Shown here: positions 1-7,442 of the stretch, piece by piece | How positions within the stretch are numbered: position 1 is the first letter of the stretch | How the letters are laid out: each line of letters begins with the position of its first letter | Assembly (NCBI GenBank): GCA_035539855.1 | Contig: DATLHO010000316.1 | Location: 1-15,439 of the forward strand | From: DATLHO01 sp035539855 | Lineage (GTDB): Bacteria; Bacteroidota; Ignavibacteria; OLB7 | Direction: 5' to 3' | Length of the DNA stretch: 15,439 bases | Made by a program: the position numbers and the translations under genes | Notes under the pieces: generated by a model | Seen by the model: the letters and a program-made list of their open reading frames with translations, nothing else | Databases searched by the model: none | What the model was told of the DNA's origin: nothing

Positions 1-46
1 ACCCCACCCCGTCTCCTCCCCCCGGTGTTCGATCAACAACTTCTCC

Positions 47-52
47 GGAGGA
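47..52 (+). promoter_or_regulatory. Shine-Dalgarno site that sets the esterase start
   Basis: GGAGGA lies six bases before the ATG at 58, an ideal ribosome binding site. It makes 58 the start in preference to the in-frame GTG at 25, whose upstream bases are only a C-rich run. Starting at 58 also puts the signal peptide exactly at the N-terminus. Confidence 0.85.
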
Positions 53-57
53 TTTCC

Positions 58-1020
58 ATGCGCGGTCTGCTCTTCATTATCGCAGCCCTCGTTCTGACTG
101 TCGCGTCAGCTCAGGCGCAACGAGTCGATGCCACGATCGTCGTCGACGGCCAGAACCGGCAGTTCATCGTCGTGCGTCCATCGTCGAATCCGCCTGCGGG
201 CGGCTTCCCGCTCGTGTTCATGTTCCATGGCTCCAGCGGCGATGGCGAGAAGTTCTACAACATCTCCGGCTGGAAGGAGCTCGGCGAGCGTGAGGGCGTC
301 GTCACCGTGTTCCCGTCGTCGCTCGAGGTCTGCATCAACGAGGACGGTCAGCGCAAGCGCACGACGAAGTGGAACTGCGGCGAGCTCGTCTCGATCGCGT
401 GCGAGGGACAGACGCTCTACGACGACGTTCGATTCGTCCGCGCGATGGTCGACACGATCACCGCGCTGCTGCCGATCGATCGCGACCGCATCTATGCATC
501 GGGGTTCTCGAACGGAGGCGGCTTCACCGCCAAGCTCGCCATGGAGATGTCGGATGTCTTCTCGGCGATCGCCGTCTCGGCGGGAGGCCTCCACGAGCTC
601 GATTCGGTGACGCCTCCGGCAAAGGTCCCGATCGCGTACTCGACCGGCTCGCTCGACGACCGCGTGACGACGCCCGCCGGAATCCCGGAGCTCCCCTTCA
701 ACGACTCGGTCCTCATCTACACGGGCCGCATCGTGCGTCGCTTCCTCGGCGCGCTCGAGCTCGAGGAGACGTTCGAGCGGGCGCAGACCGAATTGACGCT
801 GACCTATCTCTGGAACACGCCACTTGCGGGAACGGCTCCCGGACGCTTCAGCTTCACGCTGATCAAGGATCTCGGCCACGCGTACCCGAACGGCACGAAC
901 AGCCCGATCACCGCGGCGAACGCGTTCTGGGCGTTCTTCGACGCCAACCGGGGGACGAGCGCCGCGCCGTCGGAGGGCGCGCTGCCGCTCGAGCTCGACC
1001 TGACGGCGCGTACGGAATAG
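58..1020 (+). CDS. Secreted PHB-depolymerase / feruloyl-esterase-like alpha/beta hydrolase
   Basis: This 320-residue protein looks like a secreted serine esterase of the polyhydroxybutyrate depolymerase / LpqC-like family. Residues 1 to about 21 form a signal peptide: a short basic start, a hydrophobic core, and an AQA-Q type cleavage site. The alpha/beta-hydrolase features come in the expected order: HG at 57-58 in the oxyanion region, the nucleophile elbow G-F-S-N-G with Ser151, a likely catalytic Asp at 200 or 201, and His274 in a D-L-G-H-A-Y-P-N-G block. A Cys-rich insert at about 90-120 may hold disulfides, fitting export. Members of this family hydrolyse short polyester or phenolic ester bonds; the substrate cannot be read from sequence. 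No PHB synthase, phasin or xylanase lies nearby, so a general carboxylesterase is equally possible. No separate substrate-binding domain or C-terminal sorting domain is present. The gene converges on rsmB with a 20-bp gap and no visible terminator. Confidence 0.85.
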   Translation: MRGLLFIIAALVLTVASAQAQRVDATIVVDGQNRQFIVVRPSSNPPAGGFPLVFMFHGSSGDGEKFYNISGWKELGEREGVVTVFPSSLEVCINEDGQRKRTTKWNCGELVSIACEGQTLYDDVRFVRAMVDTITALLPIDRDRIYASGFSNGGGFTAKLAMEMSDVFSAIAVSAGGLHELDSVTPPAKVPIAYSTGSLDDRVTTPAGIPELPFNDSVLIYTGRIVRRFLGALELEETFERAQTELTLTYLWNTPLAGTAPGRFSFTLIKDLGHAYPNGTNSPITAANAFWAFFDANRGTSAAPSEGALPLELDLTARTE

Positions 1021-1040
1021 GTCGTCGTGTTCGTGTCCAA

Positions 1041-2336
1041 TCAACCCCGGCGTAGCAGCGCGCCGAAGAACCCGTCGGTCCCGTGGCGATGCGGAAATGC
1101 CCTGTAGTATCCGTCGGCATCGACGACGTCGGCCGGGAGCGTGATCGGTACGCGCTCCCAGCCGCTCGCGCGCTCGAGAAAGGCCTCGACCTGCGCGTCG
1201 TTCTCCTCGCGCAGGAGCGAGCACGTCGCGTAGAGCATCAGTCCTCCCGGCCGCACGAGCGTGCTGTACTCGTCGAGGATCTCCGCCTGCTGCGGCAGCA
1301 GGCGCTCGACCGTCGACTCGTCGATCGTCAGGCGCACGCCCGGATTGCGCCGCAGCACGCCGGTGCCGCTGCACGGGGCGTCGATCACCACCGCGTTGAG
1401 CTCGCCGAGCATCGACTCGCGGCGCTGGAGGTACGTCGCGTTGTCCATGATCCGCACGTTCTGCGCGCCGCTGCGCTTCAGGCGCGGCCGGAGCTCGGCC
1501 AGGCGGCGATCGTTGATGTCGTGGGCGATGACCTCGCCGCGTCCTTTCATGATCGCGGCCAGGTGTAGCGTCTTGCCGCCGGCGCCGGCGCACGCGTCGA
1601 AGACGCGCCAGTTCGGATGCGGGTCGAGCGCGAGCGAGATGAGCTGCGATCCCTCGTCCTGCAGCTCGAACCATCCCTGCTTGAATTGCGGAACGGTGAA
1701 GGCGTTGATTCGACGGGTGAGCACGACGGCGTCGGGTGAGAGCGCGCCGGGCGTCGCCTCGATCCCGAGCTCCTCGAGCGCGGCGACCAGGCGCTCGCGA
1801 TCGGTCACGAGCCGGTTCGCGCGAAGCACGATCGGCGCCTGTGTCTTGAGCGCCGCCATCAGAGCGTCAGCCTCCTCGTCGCCATACTGCGCGCGCAGTC
1901 GCTCGGCCAGCCAGACGGGAATGCTGTGGCGCATCGCCGCACGCTCGTCGGGCTCGAGCGCATCGAGACCCGCGTCGGCGCCCGCCAGCGCCGCGCCGAG
2001 GCGCTCGACGTCACGCTCCGGAATCTCGGTGGCGTCGGCGACGAGTGCGCGATCGAGGCCACGATCGACGAGGAACGCCGCGGCCAGGATGTACGGCTGG
2101 TCGTCGGCATGCGCGCTCGAGAGCAGCTCGCCGAGCGCCATGCGCAATCGGATGACGTCACGCAGCAGCGCGTACGTCGTATCGGCGATGAAGCCGCGAT
2201 CGTGCGAGCCGAGGTAGCGCCGGGCGGCGAAGAACCGGCTGATCGTCAGATCGGCCGGCGTCGCGGGCCGCGCGAAGATCTCGGCGACGAGCTCCATCGT
2301 GTGTCCGAGGAGAAAACGATTTGCCCGCTCGATCAT
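1041..2336 (-). CDS. rsmB: 16S rRNA (cytosine-967-C5)-methyltransferase RsmB
   Basis: This 431-residue protein is close in length to E. coli RsmB (429). Residues 1 to about 150 look like the helical NusB-like RNA-binding domain. The rest is an S-adenosylmethionine-dependent m5C methyltransferase of the NOL1/NOP2/Sun family. The SAM-binding motif D-A-C-A-G-A-G-G-K-T is at 247-256. The two cysteines diagnostic of RNA m5C methyltransferases are Cys322 in D-A-P-C-S-G-T-G and Cys372 in A-T-C-S-L-L, spaced as in the known enzyme. The C-terminal H-G-T-D-G-F-F is the usual family ending. The enzyme methylates C967 of 16S rRNA in the cytoplasm. Its ATG overlaps the TGA stop of tsaD by four bases (ATGA), so it is very probably co-transcribed and translationally coupled to tsaD. 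A different rRNA target within the RsmB/RsmF group cannot be excluded. Confidence 0.93.
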   Translation of the reverse strand: MIERANRFLLGHTMELVAEIFARPATPADLTISRFFAARRYLGSHDRGFIADTTYALLRDVIRLRMALGELLSSAHADDQPYILAAAFLVDRGLDRALVADATEIPERDVERLGAALAGADAGLDALEPDERAAMRHSIPVWLAERLRAQYGDEEADALMAALKTQAPIVLRANRLVTDRERLVAALEELGIEATPGALSPDAVVLTRRINAFTVPQFKQGWFELQDEGSQLISLALDPHPNWRVFDACAGAGGKTLHLAAIMKGRGEVIAHDINDRRLAELRPRLKRSGAQNVRIMDNATYLQRRESMLGELNAVVIDAPCSGTGVLRRNPGVRLTIDESTVERLLPQQAEILDEYSTLVRPGGLMLYATCSLLREENDAQVEAFLERASGWERVPITLPADVVDADGYYRAFPHRHGTDGFFGALLRRG

Positions 2337-3382
2337 TCCGCGCTCCCCTTCTTCTGGTGTTTCCGTCCCCGCGACGAGCGCACCGTCGAGGCGCGCGCGA
2401 CGGTCGTCAGCGGCGCGAACGCCCCCGCCGCCAGCTTGTGCCAGCCAACCAGTCCGATCATCGCGGCGTTGTCGGTGCTGTAGATCGGGCGTGTCACGTG
2501 CACGCCGAGACCCGCGGCCTCGCCGGCCTCGCGCAGCTTCGCGCGCAACCGCGAGTTGGCCGAGACGCCACCGACCGCCGCGACCGTCGGCACACCGTCA
2601 CGCACGGCCGCGCGCACCGTCTTGCTGACGAGCGCGTCGACGATGGCCTCCTGATACGAGGCGCAGAGGTCCGCGAGCTCGCGACCCACGGGCGGCGCGT
2701 CCGGATGATGGTCGCGCAGGTAGTAGCGCAGCGACGTCTTCAATCCGCTGAAGCTGAAGTCGTCGGCGGGATCGCTCTGCAGGCCGCGCGGGAACTGGTG
2801 CGACTTTGGGTTGCCGTCGGCGGCGATCCTGTCGATCTCCGGTCCCCCGGGATAGCCGAGCCCGAGCAGCTTCGCGCCCTTGTCGAACGCCTCGCCGGCC
2901 GCGTCATCGCGCGTGGAGCCCATGAGCGTCGCGCGGTCGATCGCGTCGACGCGGTACAGGAGCGTGTGACCGCCGGAGACGACCAGGCCGATGTACGGGA
3001 ACGCGAGATCCGGCTCGTCAATCAGCACCGAGTACAGGTGCGCCTCGAGGTGGTTGACCTCGATGAGCGGCCGGCCGAGTCCGACGGCCAGTCCCTTCGC
3101 CGCGTTGACGCCGACGAGCAAAGAGCCGATGAGGCCTGGCTCGATGGTCACCGCGATCGCGTCGAGCTCGCCAAGCTCGGCGTTGGCCTCCTCGAGCGCG
3201 CGCCGCAGCGCCGGACCGATCGCGCGCAGGTGCGCGCGCGAGGCGAGCTCCGGCACGACGCCGCCCCAGCTGTCGTGATCGATCTGGGAGGCGATCACGA
3301 GCGAGCTGACGGCGCCGTCGCGAATGATCGCGGCGGAGGTCTCGTCGCAGGAGGTCTCGATGGCCAGGAGTGTTCGTGTCAT
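2333..3382 (-). CDS. tsaD: tRNA N6-adenosine threonylcarbamoyltransferase TsaD
   Basis: TsaD transfers the threonylcarbamoyl group from TC-AMP to A37 of ANN-decoding tRNAs, with TsaB and TsaE; neither partner is in this window. The protein has 349 residues (337 in E. coli) and the ASKHA ATPase fold of the Kae1/YgjD family. It begins with the hallmark T-L-L-A-I-E-T-S-C-D-E-T. The metal-binding H-L-E-A-H motif falls at His111 and His115, the positions used in E. coli. S-G-G-H-T follows about 20 residues later, and a C-terminal S-T-D-N-A-A-M-I-G block completes the active site. I chose the ATG at 3382 because it places the conserved motif near the N-terminus; an in-frame TTG at 3415 would add 11 unconserved residues. 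The gene heads the tsaD-rsmB pair and is divergent from the VWA gene, with 162 bp between the two starts. Confidence 0.96.
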   Translation of the reverse strand: MTRTLLAIETSCDETSAAIIRDGAVSSLVIASQIDHDSWGGVVPELASRAHLRAIGPALRRALEEANAELGELDAIAVTIEPGLIGSLLVGVNAAKGLAVGLGRPLIEVNHLEAHLYSVLIDEPDLAFPYIGLVVSGGHTLLYRVDAIDRATLMGSTRDDAAGEAFDKGAKLLGLGYPGGPEIDRIAADGNPKSHQFPRGLQSDPADDFSFSGLKTSLRYYLRDHHPDAPPVGRELADLCASYQEAIVDALVSKTVRAAVRDGVPTVAAVGGVSANSRLRAKLREAGEAAGLGVHVTRPIYSTDNAAMIGLVGWHKLAAGAFAPLTTVARASTVRSSRGRKHQKKGSAE

Positions 3383-3461
3383 GCGTAGGTCTGGCGCAAT
3401 GTTCGCGCCGCGCAAGTAAGGGCGATCGCGGAGAACCCGACGGCGCCCGAGATGTGCAACG

Positions 3462-3493
3462 TTGTAACGGGGAGCATTCGTGGGTTACCTTTG
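3462..3493 (+). promoter_or_regulatory. Candidate Bacteroidota-type promoter (TTG-N21-TAnnTTTG) for the VWA-TPR pair
   Basis: TTG at 3462-3464 is followed, after 21 bases, by TACCTTTG at 3486-3493. This matches the -33/-7 pattern TTTG or TTG, N19-21, TAnnTTTG known for the main sigma factor of Bacteroidota. It points into the VWA gene, would start transcription near 3500 and leave a leader of about 45 bases before the GTG at 3545. The -33 element is part of an 8-bp palindrome, CAACGTTG (3457-3464), which could be an operator but is short enough to be chance. In DNA this G+C-rich an exact TAnnTTTG is rare, which is why I trust it moderately. I found no equally good match before the other genes. 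Confidence 0.5.
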
Positions 3494-3544
3494 CGCCGCC
3501 TGCACCCTAGCGTACGCCGAACTACCAATTCCCGATCGAGTCCT

Positions 3545-5713
3545 GTGAGCGAGTTTACATTCGGCCTGGCCGCCAGTCCGTGGATCGTTGCCGCGATCGT
3601 CGCGGCGGCGTTCGCGTTCGCGGTCGTCACGTATCGCCAGACCAGACCCGAGGTGTCGACCTCGCGTCGCTGGCTGCTCATCGGCCTGCGCACGCTCGCC
3701 ATCGGGCTGTTGCTCATCGCGATCTTCGAGCCGGCGCTGTCGTTCCTCGACGTGCGCGCCGACGAGCCGTCGGTGCTCGTCGCCGTCGACGACTCCGAGA
3801 GCATGACGCTCGGCGGACAGGACTCCTCGCGGATCGCGGAGGCTCGCGGCATCCTGCGCCGGATCGTCGGTTCGGAGCTCGGCGAGCGCACCGACGTCGC
3901 CGTCTTCGCCGACACGGTGCACGGCGTGGCCATGCCGGTGCCGTACGAGAGTCTCACGGCGAAGGGACCCGCCACGCGACTGGACGGTCCGTTCGCGCTG
4001 CTGTCAGACTCGCTGCGTCGCAAGAACGTTCGCGCCATCGTGTTGCTGACCGACGGGCGCTACAACAGCGGCAGCAACCCGTTGTTCGAGGCCGAGCAGC
4101 TCGGCGTCCCCGTCTATGCCGTCGGCCTCGGCGACTCGGTCGAGCCGCGCGACCTCTCGGTGCAGCAGGTGTTCACCAACGACATCGCCTACGTCGGCAG
4201 CGATCTGCCGGTGGAGGTGCGGATCAAATCCTCCGGCTATCCGAGCGGTCTGGCGAGCGTGACGCTGCGCGATGACGCCGGGATCGTCGCGTCGCAGCAG
4301 GTCGCGCTCGCGCCGGGAACGAACGAGTATACGACGAGCTTCGTCTATCGCCCGCGCAGCGAGGGAATGGCGCGGCTGCGCGCGGACATCGCGGGCTCCG
4401 GCGGGGAGCTCACCTCACGCAACAACACGCGCAGCACGTTCGTGCGCGTGCGCAGCGACAAGCGCCGGTATGTGATCCTTTCGGGGGCTCCGAGTCCGGA
4501 CCTCGCGTTCATCCGCCGCACACTCGAGCGCGATCGGAACATCACGCTGACGACGCTCGTCGAGCGCGCCGGCGGCACATTCCTCGGCGGAACCCTCTCC
4601 CCCGCGCTGCTGCGCGACGCCGAGGCGCTGATCCTGATCGGCTACCCGACCGCGGCGACGACCGACGCGGTGCTCTCGAGCGTGCGCGGCGCGCTCGCGG
4701 GCGGATCGCTCTCGCTGTTCGTCGTCATGGGCGCGAGCACCGACGCGGCGCGACTCGAGACGCTCGAGGCATTCCTGCCGGTGACCATCGGCCAGGGACG
4801 CGGAAACGAGATGCAGGTGTTCGCCGACCTGACCGAGAGCGCACCGACGCATCCCGGAATGCACGTGAGCAATCCCGAGGCGTGGCGCGCGCTGCCGCCG
4901 ATCTTTCGCAGCGAGACGCAGATCGCCGCGCGCGCCGAGGCCGACGTCCTCGCGTGGGCGCGGCTCGGATCGACCCGCCTCGACGAGCCGCTGATCGTCG
5001 CGCGCCGGCTCGGTCACAGCCGCTCGATGATGGTCGCCGGTTACGGACTGTTCCGATGGCAGCTTCTCGGCGAAGGTCCGCGGGAGCTGCGCGGCGAGGC
5101 CGCGCCGGGCGTGCTCGACGAGTTCATCGGCAACGCGATGCGCTGGCTCGGCACGATCGACGACGAGCGGCGCGTGAGAATAGCGACGACGAAACAGCTC
5201 TACAATCTCGGCGAGCCCGTGCGATTCCACGCGCAGGTCTACGACGACAATTTCGATCCGATCAGCGACGCGACCGTCACGGTCGATGTCGGCGGACCGG
5301 GCGGACGGCGCACGCAGACGCTGGCGGTCTCCGGCAATGGTCGCTACGAGGGCACGCTGACCGATCTGCCGGCCGGAGACTACAGTTTCGACGGACGCGC
5401 GACGCGCGCCGGCGTGGAAATCGGGCGCGACGGCGGACGGTTCGTCATCGGCGAGATAGGCCTGGAATTCCTGCAGCCGGCGATGAATGCCGAGCTTTTG
5501 CGAGCCCTTGCGCAGCGTACGGGGGGCCGTTTCTACACCGCGCGCGAAAGCGGCACGCTGCTTGACGATATACGACGTGAAAGCGGTTTCACACCGCGGT
5601 CGGTGGAGTCGGAACGGGAGCTCGCATTATGGAGCAATCCGTGGGTGCTTGCGGCAGCGATCGCAGCCTTCGTCGCTGAATGGACGATGAGAAAACGAAG
5701 CGGCATGCTGTAG
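3545..5713 (+). CDS. Three-helix membrane protein with von Willebrand factor A domain and glutamine-amidotransferase-like region
   Basis: This 722-residue envelope protein is of unproven function. Two membrane helices (about 10-30 and 43-62) lead into a VWA domain with an intact metal-ion-dependent adhesion site: D82-x-S84-x-S86 and T169-D170-G171. Next come a beta-sandwich-like stretch (about 200-295), an alpha/beta region of the class I glutamine-amidotransferase-like kind (about 305-460, no convincing catalytic Cys triad), an Ig-like region (about 540-640) and a final membrane helix (about 697-716). Between helices 2 and 3 the protein should face the periplasm. Similar proteins are widespread in Bacteroidota and Chlorobi-type genomes, often beside MoxR ATPases and DUF58 proteins; none is seen here. 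I start at the GTG at 3545, which places helix 1 at the N-terminus. The reading frame is open back to an ATG at 3452, but that extension would span the candidate promoter and is basic and unconserved-looking. A TPR gene follows 56 bases downstream, probably in the same transcript. Confidence 0.82.
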   Translation: MSEFTFGLAASPWIVAAIVAAAFAFAVVTYRQTRPEVSTSRRWLLIGLRTLAIGLLLIAIFEPALSFLDVRADEPSVLVAVDDSESMTLGGQDSSRIAEARGILRRIVGSELGERTDVAVFADTVHGVAMPVPYESLTAKGPATRLDGPFALLSDSLRRKNVRAIVLLTDGRYNSGSNPLFEAEQLGVPVYAVGLGDSVEPRDLSVQQVFTNDIAYVGSDLPVEVRIKSSGYPSGLASVTLRDDAGIVASQQVALAPGTNEYTTSFVYRPRSEGMARLRADIAGSGGELTSRNNTRSTFVRVRSDKRRYVILSGAPSPDLAFIRRTLERDRNITLTTLVERAGGTFLGGTLSPALLRDAEALILIGYPTAATTDAVLSSVRGALAGGSLSLFVVMGASTDAARLETLEAFLPVTIGQGRGNEMQVFADLTESAPTHPGMHVSNPEAWRALPPIFRSETQIAARAEADVLAWARLGSTRLDEPLIVARRLGHSRSMMVAGYGLFRWQLLGEGPRELRGEAAPGVLDEFIGNAMRWLGTIDDERRVRIATTKQLYNLGEPVRFHAQVYDDNFDPISDATVTVDVGGPGGRRTQTLAVSGNGRYEGTLTDLPAGDYSFDGRATRAGVEIGRDGGRFVIGEIGLEFLQPAMNAELLRALAQRTGGRFYTARESGTLLDDIRRESGFTPRSVESERELALWSNPWVLAAAIAAFVAEWTMRKRSGML

Positions 5714-5756
5714 GCGCCACCGACATGTGAACAGGAATTGTGGAGATGACGTGGAG

Positions 5757-5762
5757 AGGAGG
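5757..5762 (+). promoter_or_regulatory. Shine-Dalgarno site that sets the TPR gene start
   Basis: AGGAGG stands seven bases before the ATG at 5770. It rules in favour of that codon over the in-frame ATG at 5740, which has no comparable site and would add ten residues ahead of the first TPR helix. Confidence 0.85.
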
Positions 5763-5769
5763 CAGAGTC

Positions 5770-6252
5770 ATGAGAACGTCAACGATCGAGGAAGCGCAGT
5801 ACTATTTCCGGCTGGCCTATACCTGCCAGATGAGCGGACAGCTCGAGGAGGCCGTCGAGCTCTATCGGAAATCGATCGAAGTGCACCCGACCGCCGAAGC
5901 GCATACGTTTCTGGGTTGGACCTTCAGTTTCAGAGGCGAGTATGAAAACGCGATCGAGCAATGCAAGCGCGCGATCATTCTCGACCCGGATTTCGGAAAT
6001 CCGTACAACGATATCGGTGCGTACCTGATCCACCTGGAGCGGTACGACGAAGCGGTACCGTGGCTCGAGCTCGCGTGCTCGGCACGCCGCTACAACGCAC
6101 GGCACTACCCGCATTTCAATCTCGGACGCATTTTTGAGCGCACCGGCGCCTACAGCGAGGCGATCGCGCAGTACAAGGCGGCGTCGCGCCTGGAGCCGAG
6201 CTACCGTGCCGCCGCGCAGGCCGGCGAGCGTCTGCAGGCGTGGATGAACTGA
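5770..6252 (+). CDS. Tetratricopeptide-repeat protein
   Basis: This small soluble protein of 160 residues is made almost wholly of TPRs. Four repeats can be laid out at about 7-40, 41-74, 75-108 and 112-145, each with the usual pattern: a small residue at position 8, G near position 15, A at position 20, and P at the end (V-H-P, L-D-P, L-E-P). A short capping helix ends the chain. There is no signal peptide or membrane helix, so it should be a cytoplasmic scaffold or adaptor; the partner is unknown. It follows the VWA gene by 56 bases on the same strand. VWA proteins of the BatA/BatB type are often encoded with TPR proteins (BatC/BatE), so a working link to the upstream protein is reasonable but inferred. 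The gene converges on mutY. Confidence 0.85.
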   Translation: MRTSTIEEAQYYFRLAYTCQMSGQLEEAVELYRKSIEVHPTAEAHTFLGWTFSFRGEYENAIEQCKRAIILDPDFGNPYNDIGAYLIHLERYDEAVPWLELACSARRYNARHYPHFNLGRIFERTGAYSEAIAQYKAASRLEPSYRAAAQAGERLQAWMN

Positions 6253-6283
6253 CGACGAGCGCATCGCGCCGATGAGACCGAGA

Positions 6284-6332
6284 CACGCGTTGACGTTCGA
6301 ATGCCCTCGGAGCATTCGTGCGCCAGCGCGTG
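6284..6332. terminator. Possible bidirectional hairpin between TPR gene and mutY
   Basis: An inner stem of seven perfect pairs, CGAATGC (6298-6304) with GCATTCG (6312-6318), has a 7-base loop. An outer stem of six pairs, CACGCG (6284-6289) with CGCGTG (6327-6332), surrounds it with unpaired arms between. It sits in the 87-bp gap between two convergent genes, where a shared terminator is expected. There is no proper T-run on either side, so intrinsic termination is not assured. Confidence 0.35.
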
Positions 6333-6339
6333 CTTCGTT

Positions 6340-7362
6340 TCATTCCGGAAGTCGAACGATCGTGGCATCGACGACGACGTCTCCGTCGCGCACCGAGCTC
6401 GCCTCGACGACGAGCATACCTTCGGCGACGAGCGCGGAGACGAGACGTCGCAGCGCCAGGCGATCGTCGCTGCCGAGCGTAGTGGCCTGAGGCAGCGCGT
6501 CGATGAGCTCGGCGAGCGCAAGCCCACGGTGCATGCGACGCAGGACTTCGACGATGCGGCCTCGCCAGATGCGCCGGGGTGTTGCGGCGATCATCGGCTC
6601 AGCCGCGGTCGTCGCCCCGAACGTCGCGTCAATTCTCGGGAACGCGGAGAGGCAGTGCGCCGCAAGCGGGCACCGCTCGCACGCCGGCCGACGCGCCGTG
6701 CAGATCGTCGCGCCCAGATCCATCAGCGCCTGATGCCACCAATACGCGCCGCGCTCCGGAAGCAGCGCCGCGTCGAGCCGCGTAATCGCATCGATGGCCA
6801 TGCGCGCGTCGACCGAGTAGCATTTGTAGAACAGCCGCGAGAGCACGCGCTGGATGTTGACGTCGACGACCGGAACCTGTGCGCCGAACGCGAAGCAGGC
6901 GATCGCCGACGCGGTGTAGGCGCCGATGCCCGGCAACGTCCTGAGCCTCGCGAGGTCGCGCGGGAACTCCCCTCCGTACGACTGCACGATGGCCGTAGCC
7001 GTCTCGTGAAGTCGCACCGCCCGGTTGTTGTAGCCGAGTCCCTGCCAAGCGCGAATCACGTCGCCGCGCGACGCAGCGGCAAGCGCTCGCACGTCGGGAA
7101 AGCGCGCGAGAAATGCCGGGAGCATCGCAGCCACGCGCGATGCCTGGGTCTGTTGAAGCATCACCTCACTGACGAGCACCACGTACGGATCGCCCACGTT
7201 CACACCGCGCTCGGTGCGCTCGGCAACGTCGTGCGCATCGGCGCGCCAGGCGAAGGCTCTGCCCTCGCGCTCGAACCACTCCGCCAGCGACGCGACGATC
7301 GCGTCGCCATGCAATGCATACGTTCGCGGCAGGTATCGAGGGGATTCTGATTCGGAGCTCAT
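6340..7362 (-). CDS. mutY: A/G-specific adenine glycosylase MutY, short form without NUDIX-like domain
   Basis: This DNA-repair glycosylase of the HhH-GPD superfamily removes adenine mispaired with 8-oxoguanine. Numbered from the ATG at 7362 (340 residues), it shows E66 in E-V-M-L-Q-Q-T-Q (catalytic Glu), the helix-hairpin-helix L-P-G-I-G-A-Y-T-A, and the catalytic Asp167 in V-V-D-V-N-I-Q-R-V-L. A [4Fe-4S] loop follows with C221-x6-C228-x2-C231-x5-C237. The roughly 100 residues after the cluster do not look like the MutT-like domain that reads 8-oxoG in E. coli MutY. They read as a helical, winged-helix-like tail, a layout also seen in actinobacterial MutY. An in-frame ATG at 7401 would add 13 residues; I prefer 7362 because GTGGA lies at Shine-Dalgarno distance and 7401 has none. 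The gene is divergent from the SRPBCC gene. A relative such as a T/G mismatch glycosylase is less likely but possible. Confidence 0.88.
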   Translation of the reverse strand: MSSESESPRYLPRTYALHGDAIVASLAEWFEREGRAFAWRADAHDVAERTERGVNVGDPYVVLVSEVMLQQTQASRVAAMLPAFLARFPDVRALAAASRGDVIRAWQGLGYNNRAVRLHETATAIVQSYGGEFPRDLARLRTLPGIGAYTASAIACFAFGAQVPVVDVNIQRVLSRLFYKCYSVDARMAIDAITRLDAALLPERGAYWWHQALMDLGATICTARRPACERCPLAAHCLSAFPRIDATFGATTAAEPMIAATPRRIWRGRIVEVLRRMHRGLALAELIDALPQATTLGSDDRLALRRLVSALVAEGMLVVEASSVRDGDVVVDATIVRLPE

Positions 7363-7442
7363 TGCATGGTCCACACTGCCCTGTTTTGATGGCATGCTCA
7401 TTGAACGATTGGGAATCGAAGCACAACACTCATGAGGATCCG

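Noticed and set aside
106..1674. Open frame of 522 codons on the minus strand across the esterase and rsmB ends
   Set aside because: It is Arg/Ala-rich low-complexity translation antisense to two recognisable genes; long shadow frames are expected at this G+C content.
2321..3388. Open frame of 355 codons on the plus strand
   Set aside because: It is fully antisense to tsaD, with no recognisable motif and a shadow-like Arg/Val/Asp/Glu composition.
3452..3544. Upstream ATG start for the VWA protein
   Set aside because: It would begin before the likely transcription start and add a basic, unconserved-looking 31 residues ahead of the first membrane helix.
6301..7350. Open frame of 349 codons on the plus strand
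   Set aside because: It is antisense to mutY, which has all catalytic and iron-sulfur residues; no motif is seen in the shadow.
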